A stretch of 6,734 bases of DNA from Robiginitomaculum sp. (GCA_026982235.1 JALSHM010000016.1:1-6734), one strand, 5' to 3'. Shown: positions 1 to 5,908, numbered from the stretch's first letter. The notes: a model not told the origin generated them from the letters alone. Numbers and translations are program-made.

Positions 1-108
1 GTGGACACCGTGCTTGGTACTGAGCTCGGCCAGCGTCAATTCTTCGCGGATCGCATCGAGCGCCACACGGGCTTTAAACTCTGCTGAATGTCGTTTCCTT
101 TTGGTCAT
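1..108 (-). CDS. IS3-family transposase OrfA, N-terminal part (runs off window start)
   Basis: Reading the minus strand from the ATG at 108 gives 36 codons, open to the window edge. The protein starts MTKRKRHSAEFKARVALDAI and continues with a helix-turn-helix-like stretch, LTLAELSTKHGVH. The opening basic residues, the SAEFKARVAL block and the LAELS..HGVH helix-turn-helix are typical of OrfA of IS3-family elements, the DNA-binding half of a transposase that is completed by frameshifting into OrfB. A good ribosome binding site (AAGGA, minus strand of 118-122) lies 9 nt before the ATG. The rest of orfA, all of orfB and the other end of the element lie outside the window, so intactness cannot be judged. 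The gene points away from the truncated restriction-modification gene beside it. Confidence 0.87.
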   Translation of the reverse strand, partial: MTKRKRHSAEFKARVALDAIREELTLAELSTKHGVH

Positions 109-148
109 TGTAAATCGTCCTTTTTAAAGTACAATTCACCTTAACACA

Positions 149-168
149 TGGTCCAAATCATAGGACCA
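149..168. repeat. Short inverted repeat at the IS end
   Basis: TGGTCC at 149-154 and GGACCA at 163-168 form a perfect 6-bp inverted repeat with an 8-bp spacer. It lies between the transposase start and the presumed element tip. It could be part of the terminal transposase-binding region or a hairpin limiting read-through transcription from outside. The sequence does not decide between these. Confidence 0.5.
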
Positions 169-181
169 CCTCTAACCCCAT

Positions 182-1138
182 GAAACCAATCATAGTTTTA
201 TATCGCCATACTTGATTGAAGCTGACGGCTTAAAAGATCGACATTTAGTTATTAACAAAGTAACAAAACCAAATAGCATTGCTCGCAAAGTCACAACTGG
301 TGTACAGATGCTTGATGATGGGCATATTACATTTACACAAGAAGAACAAACAGAGTTTCTCAAAAAGGAGCCAAACGCCAAAAAGTGGTTCAGAAAATAT
401 TATGGTGGCGATGAATTCATCAATGGTGAATATAGATGGATTTTATACTTAAAGGACATTCCGCCAAATGAATTGCGAAATCTACCATTAGTAAAAGAAC
501 GGGTTTCCCGTGTTGCTGCATTTAGAAATGCTAGTTCCAGACCAGCAACAAACAGTCTTCCTCCAACTTTAATAGGCGTGGACAATCGCCTTGGCGAGAA
601 ATATTTGGTTGTTCCCAATACGAGTTCCGAACGTAGGGACTATATTCCAATAGGATGGCTAACACCAAATGTAATTGCCAACCAGAAACTAAGAATATTA
701 CCAAATCCAACAAAGTGGGAATTCGCCATCCTAACCTCCGCCATGCACATGGCATGGATGCGGACAGTGACGGGGCGGCTTGAAAGCCGTTACATGTATT
801 CCGTTGGCGTGGTCTACAACACATTCCCGTGGCCGAACCTTACGGACAAGGCCAAAGCAATTCTGACCAAAACCGGGCAGGCTATTTTGGATGCGCGGGC
901 TGAGTGGCCGCAGGCGAGCCTCGCGGATTTATATGATCCGGACGCCATGCCCGCAAATCTGCGCAAAGCCCATATTGCGAATGACAAGGCGGTGGATAAG
1001 CTCTACCGCACCAAGAAATTCGACAGCGAGCGCGAGCGGGTCGAGCATTTGTTTATGCTCTATGAAGAGCTTACCGCTCCCATGCTCGCCGCGAGCGTCC
1101 CCAAAAAACGCCGTGCCCGTGCACGGAAGGTGAAGTGA
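182..1138 (+). pseudogene. MmeI-like type IIL restriction-modification protein, C-terminal fragment truncated by the IS
   Basis: The frame is open from 176 with no ATG near the front; TTG at 212 is the first usable start, and I think it is not a true start. The protein matches the C-terminal third of MmeI-like fused class I SAM-dependent DNA methyltransferase/endonucleases. It has ISPYLIE at the front, a DDGHITFTQEE block, EEFINGEYRW-like DEFINGEYRW, SSERRDYIPIGWL, then LTSAMHMAW..TVTGRLESRYMYS and YNTFPWP, ending in ARAEWPQASLADLYDPDAMP and a basic tail. These cover the target-recognition domain and the helical C-terminus. The N-terminal nuclease, helical linker and methyltransferase (NPPF-type motif) are absent; an intact protein would be about 900 residues. 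An IS3-type end lies immediately upstream, so insertion is the likely cause. The fragment should be inactive alone. The first about 500 bp are AT-rich, the rest is not. Confidence 0.85.
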
Positions 1139-1141
1139 GCA

Positions 1142-1324
1142 TTTCTCCTTCCCCCGTTTACGGGGGAAGTGGGCGCGTCTTCGCGCTCGATGGGGGCTCG
1201 CCGCTCTTGCGGCGATACGGTGGTGTAAATAATAAAATAAACTCAGTTGCGGGCAAGAGCCTGCGCCCCCATCGCCTACGCTACGCTTCGGTATTTCCCC
1301 CGTGAAAACAGGGGAAGGGGAGAG
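1142..1324. repeat. Imperfect inverted repeat with nested hairpins (REP/MITE-like)
   Basis: The two flanks of this about 180-bp intergenic segment are related as inverted copies. The left arm reads TTTCTCCTTCCCCCGTTTAC. The right arm, read on the minus strand, begins CTCTCCCCTTCCCCTG. Further in, CGATGGGGGC (1188-1197) is repeated perfectly inverted at 1265-1274, and GCTCTTGC (1203-1210) at 1253-1260. Each arm also holds local hairpins: 1148-1169 (9-bp stem, TTTA loop), 1198-1215 (TCGCCGC/GCGGCGA, TCTT loop) and 1295-1316 (TTCCCC/GGGGAA). The centre (about 1220-1245) is AT-rich. No protein is encoded. The layout fits a paired REP-type palindromic element or a small non-autonomous element. Copy number elsewhere in the genome would decide. 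Confidence 0.72.
1148..1169. terminator. Strong hairpin just after the truncated gene, possible transcription end
   Basis: CTTCCCCCG (1148-1156) and CGGGGGAAG (1161-1169) form a perfect 9-bp GC-rich stem with a 4-nt loop, 10 nt after the stop codon at 1138. No T-run follows, so it is not a classical intrinsic terminator. It is also one arm of the larger inverted repeat, which may be its main identity. Such hairpins downstream of genes can stabilise or end transcripts. Confidence 0.35.
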
Positions 1325-1329
1325 TTTCC

Positions 1330-1353
1330 AAATTAGGGTGCGGTTTCTAATTT
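1330..1353. promoter_or_regulatory. Inverted repeat upstream of the first phasin gene, possible operator
   Basis: AAATTAG (1330-1336) and CTAATTT (1347-1353) are perfect inverted copies separated by 10 bp, so the half-site centres are 17 bp apart. This spacing suits a dimeric repressor. The site is about 70 bp before the phasin ATG, where a promoter would be expected. No convincing -35/-10 pair stands out nearby. Which regulator would bind is unknown; the PhaD-like protein in this locus is one candidate. Confidence 0.3.
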
Positions 1354-1420
1354 TTGTGCTTATCTATCCATTATCAGATTTAAACGGTGCGTTATCGCCC
1401 ACACTCAAAGGACTAAGACC

Positions 1421-1879
1421 ATGACCAAAACAGCTAAAACCACTAAAAAAGCAGAAACTACCAAAACCAGCTTGGTTTCAAACCTCAAAACAAATTTAAA
1501 AACTCCGGCGATTGTTCGCAAAGGTTTTCGGGCTTATGTAGGCATGTTTGGTGCGGCTTATGAAGCTGCCCAACCTGTTTTCGAAAAAGCCGTCAAAAAC
1601 TATGACGATTATGCGGCACGCGGTGAGAAATTGGAAACACTTGCCACCACATATGCCAAAGATACCCGTAAATCCGTAACTGAATTTGCCAAAGCCCGTT
1701 TTGAAAAACGTAGAAAACAGCTTCGCGCTATCGTGCCCGGTGCCGCACCCCAAGGGCACTCGTTACACAGCGCCAATGATCGCGTGCAAGAGCTGGAAGC
1801 TGAAATTGCCAAACTCAACAAGAAAATCGCTTCTAAAGCAAAAACGGCAGCAAAGAAAGTTACTAAAAAGGCTGCCTAA
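1421..1879 (+). CDS. Phasin-like PHA granule-associated protein (stand-alone copy)
   Basis: This 152-residue protein has three parts. A Thr/Lys-rich start covers residues 1-20. An amphipathic helical core covers about 28-105, including RKGFRAYVGMFGAAYEAAQP and RGEKLETLATTYAK. A predicted coiled coil lies at about 119-137 (RVQELEAEIAKLNKKI), followed by a short Lys/Ala tail (KTAAKKVTKKAA). The pattern resembles phasins, small amphipathic proteins that coat polyhydroxyalkanoate granules. It shares the layout and the G-E-x-L-E-T motif with the second phasin at 4743-5204, so the two look like diverged paralogues. The basic tail could bind DNA, as in PhaF. The ATG at 1421 has a good ribosome binding site (AAGGA, 1408-1412). 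The gene is a separate unit: it ends in its own terminator before phaC. Family assignment is by pattern and context; a generic nucleoid-associated protein is the alternative. Confidence 0.72.
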   Translation: MTKTAKTTKKAETTKTSLVSNLKTNLKTPAIVRKGFRAYVGMFGAAYEAAQPVFEKAVKNYDDYAARGEKLETLATTYAKDTRKSVTEFAKARFEKRRKQLRAIVPGAAPQGHSLHSANDRVQELEAEIAKLNKKIASKAKTAAKKVTKKAA

Positions 1880-1956
1880 TTTGTGACTTTTGTCGCAAAA
1901 TGTGGCAGAACTGAACGCTTAAACGGCTTTGCTTTCCCCCAAAAACACAAGCCGTT
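1880..1956 (+). other. Two hairpins in the 3' region of the first phasin gene
   Basis: Directly after the stop codon, TTTGTGAC (1880-1887) pairs with GTCGCAAA (1892-1899), with one G-T pair and a TTTT loop. Further on, AACGGCTT (1922-1929) pairs perfectly with AAGCCGTT (1949-1956) around a 19-nt loop. Neither is followed by a T-run. With the terminator just downstream they make three consecutive hairpins in about 130 nt. That could be a stabilised 3' untranslated region or the body of a small RNA released from this mRNA. Confidence 0.45.
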
Positions 1957-1961
1957 GACTG

Positions 1962-2009
1962 AAAAAGGCGCTCCCATCACCTGCAAAAGGTCGGCGGAGC
2001 GCCTTTTTT
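1962..2009 (+). terminator. Intrinsic terminator after the first phasin gene
   Basis: GGCGCTCC (1967-1974) pairs perfectly with GGAGCGCC (1996-2003). The stem is extended by five A-T pairs (AAAAA at 1962-1966 with the T-run) to 13 bp. A run of six T follows the GC stem at 2004-2009. This is a textbook rho-independent terminator. The A-tract on the other side may let it work in both directions, but no converging gene is present. It isolates the first phasin gene from the phaC unit. Confidence 0.9.
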
Positions 2010-2026
2010 GTAGCAATTTACGGGCA

Positions 2027-2071
2027 GTTTAAGTGAATCTAATGGATTTATAGTGCAGGGTCTGGCATAAT
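2027..2071 (+). promoter_or_regulatory. Candidate promoter region of the phaC-phaZ-phasin-phaD unit
   Basis: A terminator upstream and 86 bp of non-coding DNA before phaC imply a promoter here. The best -10-like hexamers are TATAGT at 2049-2054, with a weak GTTTAA at 2027-2032 as -35 (16-bp spacer), and CATAAT at 2066-2071 with TGGATT at 2043-2048 (17-bp spacer). Both have poor -35 boxes, which would fit an activated promoter. Position is inferred only from these hexamers. Confidence 0.35.
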
Positions 2072-2095
2072 AATCAGAAAACGGGAGAGATAGGC

Positions 2096-3790
2096 ATGTC
2101 TAAACAAATAGAAGACCTAGAGAAAAAAGCGGCGCAATCGACAACGGCGGTCAATAATATGATTGGCATTAGACGCGGCGAATTGCTGAAATCTGCCGGC
2201 GTATTGATTGGACATGCCCTCAAACAGCCGGCGCCCTTTGCTAAAAATCTAAAAGAATACGGCAAGGAAGTCGTGAAAATCGTCAAGGGTGAGAGCGAAT
2301 TGGCGCCTGAGCGTCGCGACCGCCGTTTCATGGATCCGACCTGGCGCTATAACCGCTTGTATAAAGCCGGTCTGCAAAACTGGTTAGCCGCCCGCAAGGG
2401 CTTTGAGGGGTGGATAAAAGATAGCGGTATATCCGACGAAGACCAAGCGCGGTCTCGCTTTTTGCTGGATATTCTTGCGGATAGCTTTGCCCCGACCAAT
2501 ACTTTGCTCGGCAACCCAGCGGCCATGAAGCGGCTCTACGAATCGGGTGGTATGTCTGTGGTTAAGGGTGTGCAAAATGCCTATAAGGATTTGACCACGA
2601 ATGGGGGTATGCCGTCCATGGTCGACAAATCCAAATTTGAGGTTGGGAAAAATCTGGCCATGTCCGAAGGCAGTGTGGTGTTTAAAAACGAAATGCTGGA
2701 AATCATTCAATACAAGCCCCTCACCGACCAAGTTTACAAGACGCCGTTGGTTATCATTCCGCCCCAGATCAATAAATTCTACGCCAATGACCTCTCCGCC
2801 CATAATAGTGTCATAAAATATTTCGCTTCCCAAGGTTATCAGATGTTCGCGGTCAGTTGGCGCAATCCAAGCCGTCAGCATTCTCATTGGGGGCTAGAGA
2901 ACTATGTGCAATCGCTCATTGAGGGCACAGATGTGGTGATGAAAATCACCAAGTCTAAGAAAATTAACGTCTCTGGCGCTTGTTCAGGCGGGGCGACTTT
3001 ATCTTTATTTCTCTCCGAACTTGCAGCGCGGGGCGATACGCGGGTCAACTCCTATACTTTGATGGTATGTGTGCTAGACCCCAAGAAAACCGATAGCGAT
3101 GTTGGCTTGTTTGCCAGTGATGCAGGTATTGAAGCCGCGCGAAAAATGTCGCGCAGGAAAGGCATATTGCCCGGGGAGGATTTGGCCAAAGTCTTTGCCT
3201 GGATGCGGCCCAATGATTTGATTTGGAATTATGTGGTCAATAATTATCTACTGGGTGAAGACCCGCCAGCATTTGATATTTTGTATTGGAATGCCGATAC
3301 AACCAACCTGCCCGCACAGCTTCATTCTGATTATCTGGATATGTTCGCCGACAAGCGCTTTATTGCCGTTGACGAAAACCAAGGTAGTGGTGTTGAATTT
3401 ATGGGGCACGAGATAAATCTCAAAAAAATCAAAGTCGACGGCTATATGCTGGCCGGGGTGACCGACCATATTACGCCGTGGCGGGCCAGTTACCGCAATA
3501 CGGCTTTGTTTGGCGGCAATGTTGAGTTTGTCTTGGCCTCCAGTGGCCATATCCAGTCGCTCTTGACCGCGCCGGGCAATCCAAAAGCGAAATTTTTCAC
3601 GGGCAAGAAAATTGAAGAAACCTGTGATGAATGGATTGAAGGGGCTGAGGAAAACGCAGGCTCTTGGTGGCCGCACTGGGATAATTGGTTGAAACAGCGT
3701 TCCGGAGAGCTTAAACCTGCCCCTCGCAACCAAGGCAATAAATCATTTCCGCCCCTGTGCAAAGCACCGGGCGAATATGTGTTCACTTAG
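2096..3790 (+). CDS. phaC: Class II poly(R)-hydroxyalkanoate synthase PhaC
   Basis: This enzyme polymerises (R)-3-hydroxyacyl-CoA into polyhydroxyalkanoate at the granule surface, releasing CoA. It has 564 residues, close to the usual 559-562 of class II synthases, and needs no PhaE or PhaR partner. Class II signatures run the full length: IGIRRGELLKSA (N-terminus), DRRFMDPTW, FAPTNTL, NGGMPS, FEVGKNLA, VIIPPQINKFY, KVFAWMRPNDLIWNYVVNNY, FDILYWNADTTNLPAQLH and GHIQSLLTAPGNPKAKF. The catalytic triad is visible as Cys296 (GACSGG, a lipase-like box with Cys), Asp457 (TDHITPW) and His485 (SGHIQS). The ATG at 2096 is preceded by GGGAG at 2083-2087. It is the first of four same-strand genes with gaps of 27, 22 and 12 bp. 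Positions equivalent to Pseudomonas Glu130 and Ser325 are Asp129 and Cys325. Medium-chain monomers are expected from the class, but preference is not settled. Confidence 0.97.
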   Translation: MSKQIEDLEKKAAQSTTAVNNMIGIRRGELLKSAGVLIGHALKQPAPFAKNLKEYGKEVVKIVKGESELAPERRDRRFMDPTWRYNRLYKAGLQNWLAARKGFEGWIKDSGISDEDQARSRFLLDILADSFAPTNTLLGNPAAMKRLYESGGMSVVKGVQNAYKDLTTNGGMPSMVDKSKFEVGKNLAMSEGSVVFKNEMLEIIQYKPLTDQVYKTPLVIIPPQINKFYANDLSAHNSVIKYFASQGYQMFAVSWRNPSRQHSHWGLENYVQSLIEGTDVVMKITKSKKINVSGACSGGATLSLFLSELAARGDTRVNSYTLMVCVLDPKKTDSDVGLFASDAGIEAARKMSRRKGILPGEDLAKVFAWMRPNDLIWNYVVNNYLLGEDPPAFDILYWNADTTNLPAQLHSDYLDMFADKRFIAVDENQGSGVEFMGHEINLKKIKVDGYMLAGVTDHITPWRASYRNTALFGGNVEFVLASSGHIQSLLTAPGNPKAKFFTGKKIEETCDEWIEGAEENAGSWWPHWDNWLKQRSGELKPAPRNQGNKSFPPLCKAPGEYVFT

Positions 3791-3817
3791 ATAATAAAAT
3801 AGATAGAAAGCCTCACC

Positions 3818-4720
3818 ATGCCTGATACATTTCCTGCGGATACACAGCACAATATCCCGCGTATCCGTTTTATCAAAGTCGGCAACCAAAAACTTCGGAC
3901 TGCGGTCTGGAAGGGCACGGACAAAGGTGCGGGCAAGCGCACGCCTTTGTTGTTCTTTAACGGCATTGGGGCGAATTTGGAAATTGCCCAAGCCTTTGCT
4001 GATAAGTTCACCGGACGCGACATCATCACCTTTGATATGCCGGGCATTGGCGGTTCACCTGACCCGGTTATACCTTACCGTCCGTGGTGGGCGGCCAAGG
4101 CGGCCAAGCAAATCCTCAAAGAAAACGGCTATGATGAGGTTGACGTTCTGGGTGTGAGTTGGGGCGGCGGTATGGCACAGCAATTTGCTTTCCAATACCC
4201 AAAAATGACCAAGCGTCTGGTTCTGTGTGCGACGGCGCCGGGTGTAACTATGGTGCCGGGCGATGTCCGCGCCATCACCAAAATGGGTTCGCCCAAGCGC
4301 TATAAAGACCGGGAATTTCTCAAACAACATTTCGAGACCCTGTACGGGGACGGCCCTGACGGTGCGGGCATGTTCGCAGAACATATGATAGCACCGAGCC
4401 TTAAGGGCTATTGGTTCCAGCTTTTGTGCATGATTGGCTGGTCGAGCCTACCGCTGTTGCCATTCTTAAAAATGCCAACACTTATTATAGCCGGAGACCG
4501 GGATCATATTGTGCCATTGGCCAATGCAAAAATCCTCAAATTCATGATTAAGGATTCCCGCTTGCACGAATTTGAAGACGCGGGGCATTTATTCTTACTG
4601 ACCAAGCGCGATGAGAGCGTGCAAATTATTCGTGATTTCTTTGATGAGCCAGAAGTGGCACTGCCGCCGCGCAAGAAACGTAAATTAAAGAAATTGCGCA
4701 CCAAGCCTGCCGCAGCTTAA
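3818..4720 (+). CDS. phaZ: Intracellular PHA depolymerase PhaZ (Pseudomonas type)
   Basis: This alpha/beta hydrolase breaks down stored medium-chain-length PHA inside the cell, balancing PhaC. The 300-residue protein resembles Pseudomonas PhaZ along its length: TPLLFFNGIGANLE (oxyanion region), ITFDMPGIGGS, the nucleophile elbow GVSWGGGMAQQFA with Ser114, MVPGDVRAITKMGSPKRY, and GYWFQLLCMIGWSS. The probable triad is Ser114, Asp229 (GDRDHIVPL) and His257 (DAGHLFLL). The spacing is close to that of the P. putida enzyme. There is no signal peptide, as expected for an intracellular depolymerase. The last about 18 residues form a very basic tail (PPRKKRKLKKLRTKPAAA), which I do not recall in Pseudomonas PhaZ. 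The gene starts 27 bp after phaC; the ribosome binding site is weak (AGAAAG at about 3805-3810), so coupling or low expression relative to PhaC is possible. Confidence 0.95.
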   Translation: MPDTFPADTQHNIPRIRFIKVGNQKLRTAVWKGTDKGAGKRTPLLFFNGIGANLEIAQAFADKFTGRDIITFDMPGIGGSPDPVIPYRPWWAAKAAKQILKENGYDEVDVLGVSWGGGMAQQFAFQYPKMTKRLVLCATAPGVTMVPGDVRAITKMGSPKRYKDREFLKQHFETLYGDGPDGAGMFAEHMIAPSLKGYWFQLLCMIGWSSLPLLPFLKMPTLIIAGDRDHIVPLANAKILKFMIKDSRLHEFEDAGHLFLLTKRDESVQIIRDFFDEPEVALPPRKKRKLKKLRTKPAAA

Positions 4721-4742
4721 CCCGACAACACAGGAGACCTTT

Positions 4743-5204
4743 ATGTCCGACAAGAAAAACAAATCAGCAAATAAGAGTACTGACACCGCCCGCAAAATCT
4801 GGCTGGCGGGTATTGGCGCCTATGGCCGCGCCTTTAGTGAGGTGCAAGAGGGTCTGTCTAAAGCCAGCAAAAGCACCTCTAAAGTGTTCGACGAATTGGT
4901 GCAAAAAGGCGAGGTTTTGGAAACGGTTGTCACCCATAAAAGCAAAGAGGCTTTCGAGAAAGTCAGTGATAAATTTGGCGATACAATTGGTGATGGCTTT
5001 GATATGGACGAACGCATCGCCAAAATGCGCGCCCGGCTAAAACGCGGTGGTGATGATAACGATATGGAAGAGCGTTTAGAGGCTATCGAAGCCAAGCTCG
5101 ATGAAGTGTTAACATTGCTCAAGCCTAAAAAAGCGGCGGCTAAGAGAAAGCCAGCATCCAAGAAAAAACCTGCCCCGCGCAAAAAAACAGCCCCAAAGAA
5201 ATAG
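4743..5204 (+). CDS. PhaF/PhaI-type phasin with histone-like basic tail
   Basis: This 153-residue granule-associated protein belongs to the PhaF/PhaI phasin family. Residues 16-30 (ARKIWLAGIGAYGRA) are the family hallmark, followed by an amphipathic helix to about residue 80. Residues 88-126 contain two heptad-like stretches (MDERIAKMRARLK; MEERLEAIEAKLDEVLTLL), probably a coiled coil for oligomerisation. From residue 127 on, the tail is Lys/Ala/Pro-rich like histone H1 (KPKKAAAKRKPASKKKPAPR). In Pseudomonas such a tail in PhaF binds DNA and helps share granules between daughter cells, while PhaI lacks it. Here one short protein (PhaF is about 250 residues) combines both, so I give no symbol. 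A strong ribosome binding site (AGGAGA, 4732-4737) suggests high expression. It lies between phaZ and phaD, unlike the usual separate phaF-phaI pair. Confidence 0.93.
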   Translation: MSDKKNKSANKSTDTARKIWLAGIGAYGRAFSEVQEGLSKASKSTSKVFDELVQKGEVLETVVTHKSKEAFEKVSDKFGDTIGDGFDMDERIAKMRARLKRGGDDNDMEERLEAIEAKLDEVLTLLKPKKAAAKRKPASKKKPAPRKKTAPKK

Positions 5205-5216
5205 GCGACAGACTGA

Positions 5217-5861
5217 ATGGCGGTGCGCTCCAAAACCAAAGAAAAAATTCTCCGCACCGCGCTTGCCTTGCTCAATAATGAGGGCGAGATAAATATCAGC
5301 TCCGTCGATATTGCTGCCGTTATGGAGATTAGCCCCGGTAATCTCTATTATCATTATAAGGGCAAAGATGTCATCATTGCCGAACTGTTTTCTGATTTCG
5401 AAAGCGAGCTGCGGCAAGTCCTAGCCGCGCCAGTGAACAAACCCATGGCGCTGGAGGACAACTGGATTTATCTCTATATCATCTTTGAAGAGATCAATGA
5501 TTTCCGGTTTTTCTTCCTCAATCTCACTTCAATATTAGAACGCATCCCAGAGTTAAAACCAAAATTCATGCGCCTATTATCGCTCATGCAAAACACATTC
5601 GAGCGTCTCCTGTCCGGTCTTGAAGCCAGCGGCCATCTGGGCTTTCGCACCGGCGAAAAACAAATCTTGTCCGAACGCCTCACCGCCCATTTCACCTATT
5701 GGCTGCCCTATGCCAATTTGCGCGGGCTAAGGGGCTCCCCCAAAACCATAATCCACGAAGGCGTCTACGCCGCCCTCACCCAAATCACCCCCTACTGGGG
5801 CGCGAGGTCCGAACCCTATGCAGCCCTGCTTAAGGATTTTCTGGACGAGCAGGTGGGATAA
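5217..5861 (+). CDS. phaD: TetR-family PHA regulator PhaD
   Basis: This 214-residue TetR-family protein matches PhaD of Pseudomonas PHA clusters. The N-terminal helix-turn-helix (about residues 27-47) includes SSVDIAAVMEISPGNLYYHY, and SPGNLYYH is the recognition helix shared with PhaD. The ligand domain has the family's long helical pattern (NWIYLYIIFEEINDFRFFFLNL, then ERIPELKPKF). In P. putida, PhaD acts as an activator of pha promoters and is thought to sense a fatty-acid-derived CoA ester; whether it activates or represses here is not shown. The start codon is 12 bp after the phasin stop codon with only a weak ribosome binding site, so it is probably translated from the same mRNA by coupling. 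No terminator is seen after its stop at 5861. Its target could be the phaC promoter or the repeat at 1330-1353. Confidence 0.92.
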   Translation: MAVRSKTKEKILRTALALLNNEGEINISSVDIAAVMEISPGNLYYHYKGKDVIIAELFSDFESELRQVLAAPVNKPMALEDNWIYLYIIFEEINDFRFFFLNLTSILERIPELKPKFMRLLSLMQNTFERLLSGLEASGHLGFRTGEKQILSERLTAHFTYWLPYANLRGLRGSPKTIIHEGVYAALTQITPYWGARSEPYAALLKDFLDEQVG

Positions 5862-5877
5862 GTATGAAAATAACCCC

Positions 5878-5908
5878 TTGACGCCATGGGAAAACTCGCG
5901 CATTTTAT
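5878..5908 (+). promoter_or_regulatory. Candidate promoter feeding the S-box riboswitch
   Basis: TTGACG at 5878-5883 is a near-consensus -35. An AT-rich stretch follows at the right distance: CATTTT at 5901-5906 gives a 17-bp spacer, and TTTTAT at 5903-5908 gives 19. Transcription would then start at about 5912-5915, right at the 5' strand of riboswitch helix P1 (5911-5917), so the leader would have almost no extra 5' sequence. The -35 is convincing, the -10 less so. Confidence 0.5.

Larger units (their letters stand above)
1..180 (-). mobile_element. End of an IS3-type insertion sequence (orfA-proximal end)
   Basis: This is the upstream end of the element carrying the transposase at 1-108. 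On the minus strand, about 60-70 nt of non-coding DNA precede the orfA start, as usual for IS3 elements. The exact tip is not certain. Ends beginning with TG on the minus strand exist at 168 (TGGTCCTATG) and at 180 (TGGGGTTAGA). IS3-family ends normally start with TG, so both fit. By position 195 the + strand already encodes the neighbouring restriction-modification protein, so the junction lies between 168 and about 193. The second terminal repeat and the target duplication lie outside the window. Confidence 0.7.

Noticed and set aside
212..1138. A complete gene starting at TTG 212
   Set aside because: The homologous protein extends upstream of this codon (ISPYL precedes it), the IS end lies just before, and no ribosome binding site is seen, so I treat it as a truncated remnant.
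1142..1324. CRISPR array
   Set aside because: The repeats are inverted and imperfect, with no regularly spaced direct copies.
2384..2887. 167-codon open frame on the minus strand inside phaC
   Set aside because: It is antisense to a highly conserved part of phaC, has no recognisable family pattern, and is explained by codon bias of the sense gene.
3248..3733. 161-codon open frame on the minus strand inside phaC
   Set aside because: It overlaps the catalytic Asp/His region of phaC on the opposite strand, and no family or ribosome binding site supports it.
4820..5275. 151-codon open frame on the minus strand over the phasin and phaD start
   Set aside because: It is a mirror of the Lys/Ala-rich phasin tail; the hydrophobic runs come from antisense of AAG/GCC codons, and it crosses two well-supported genes.
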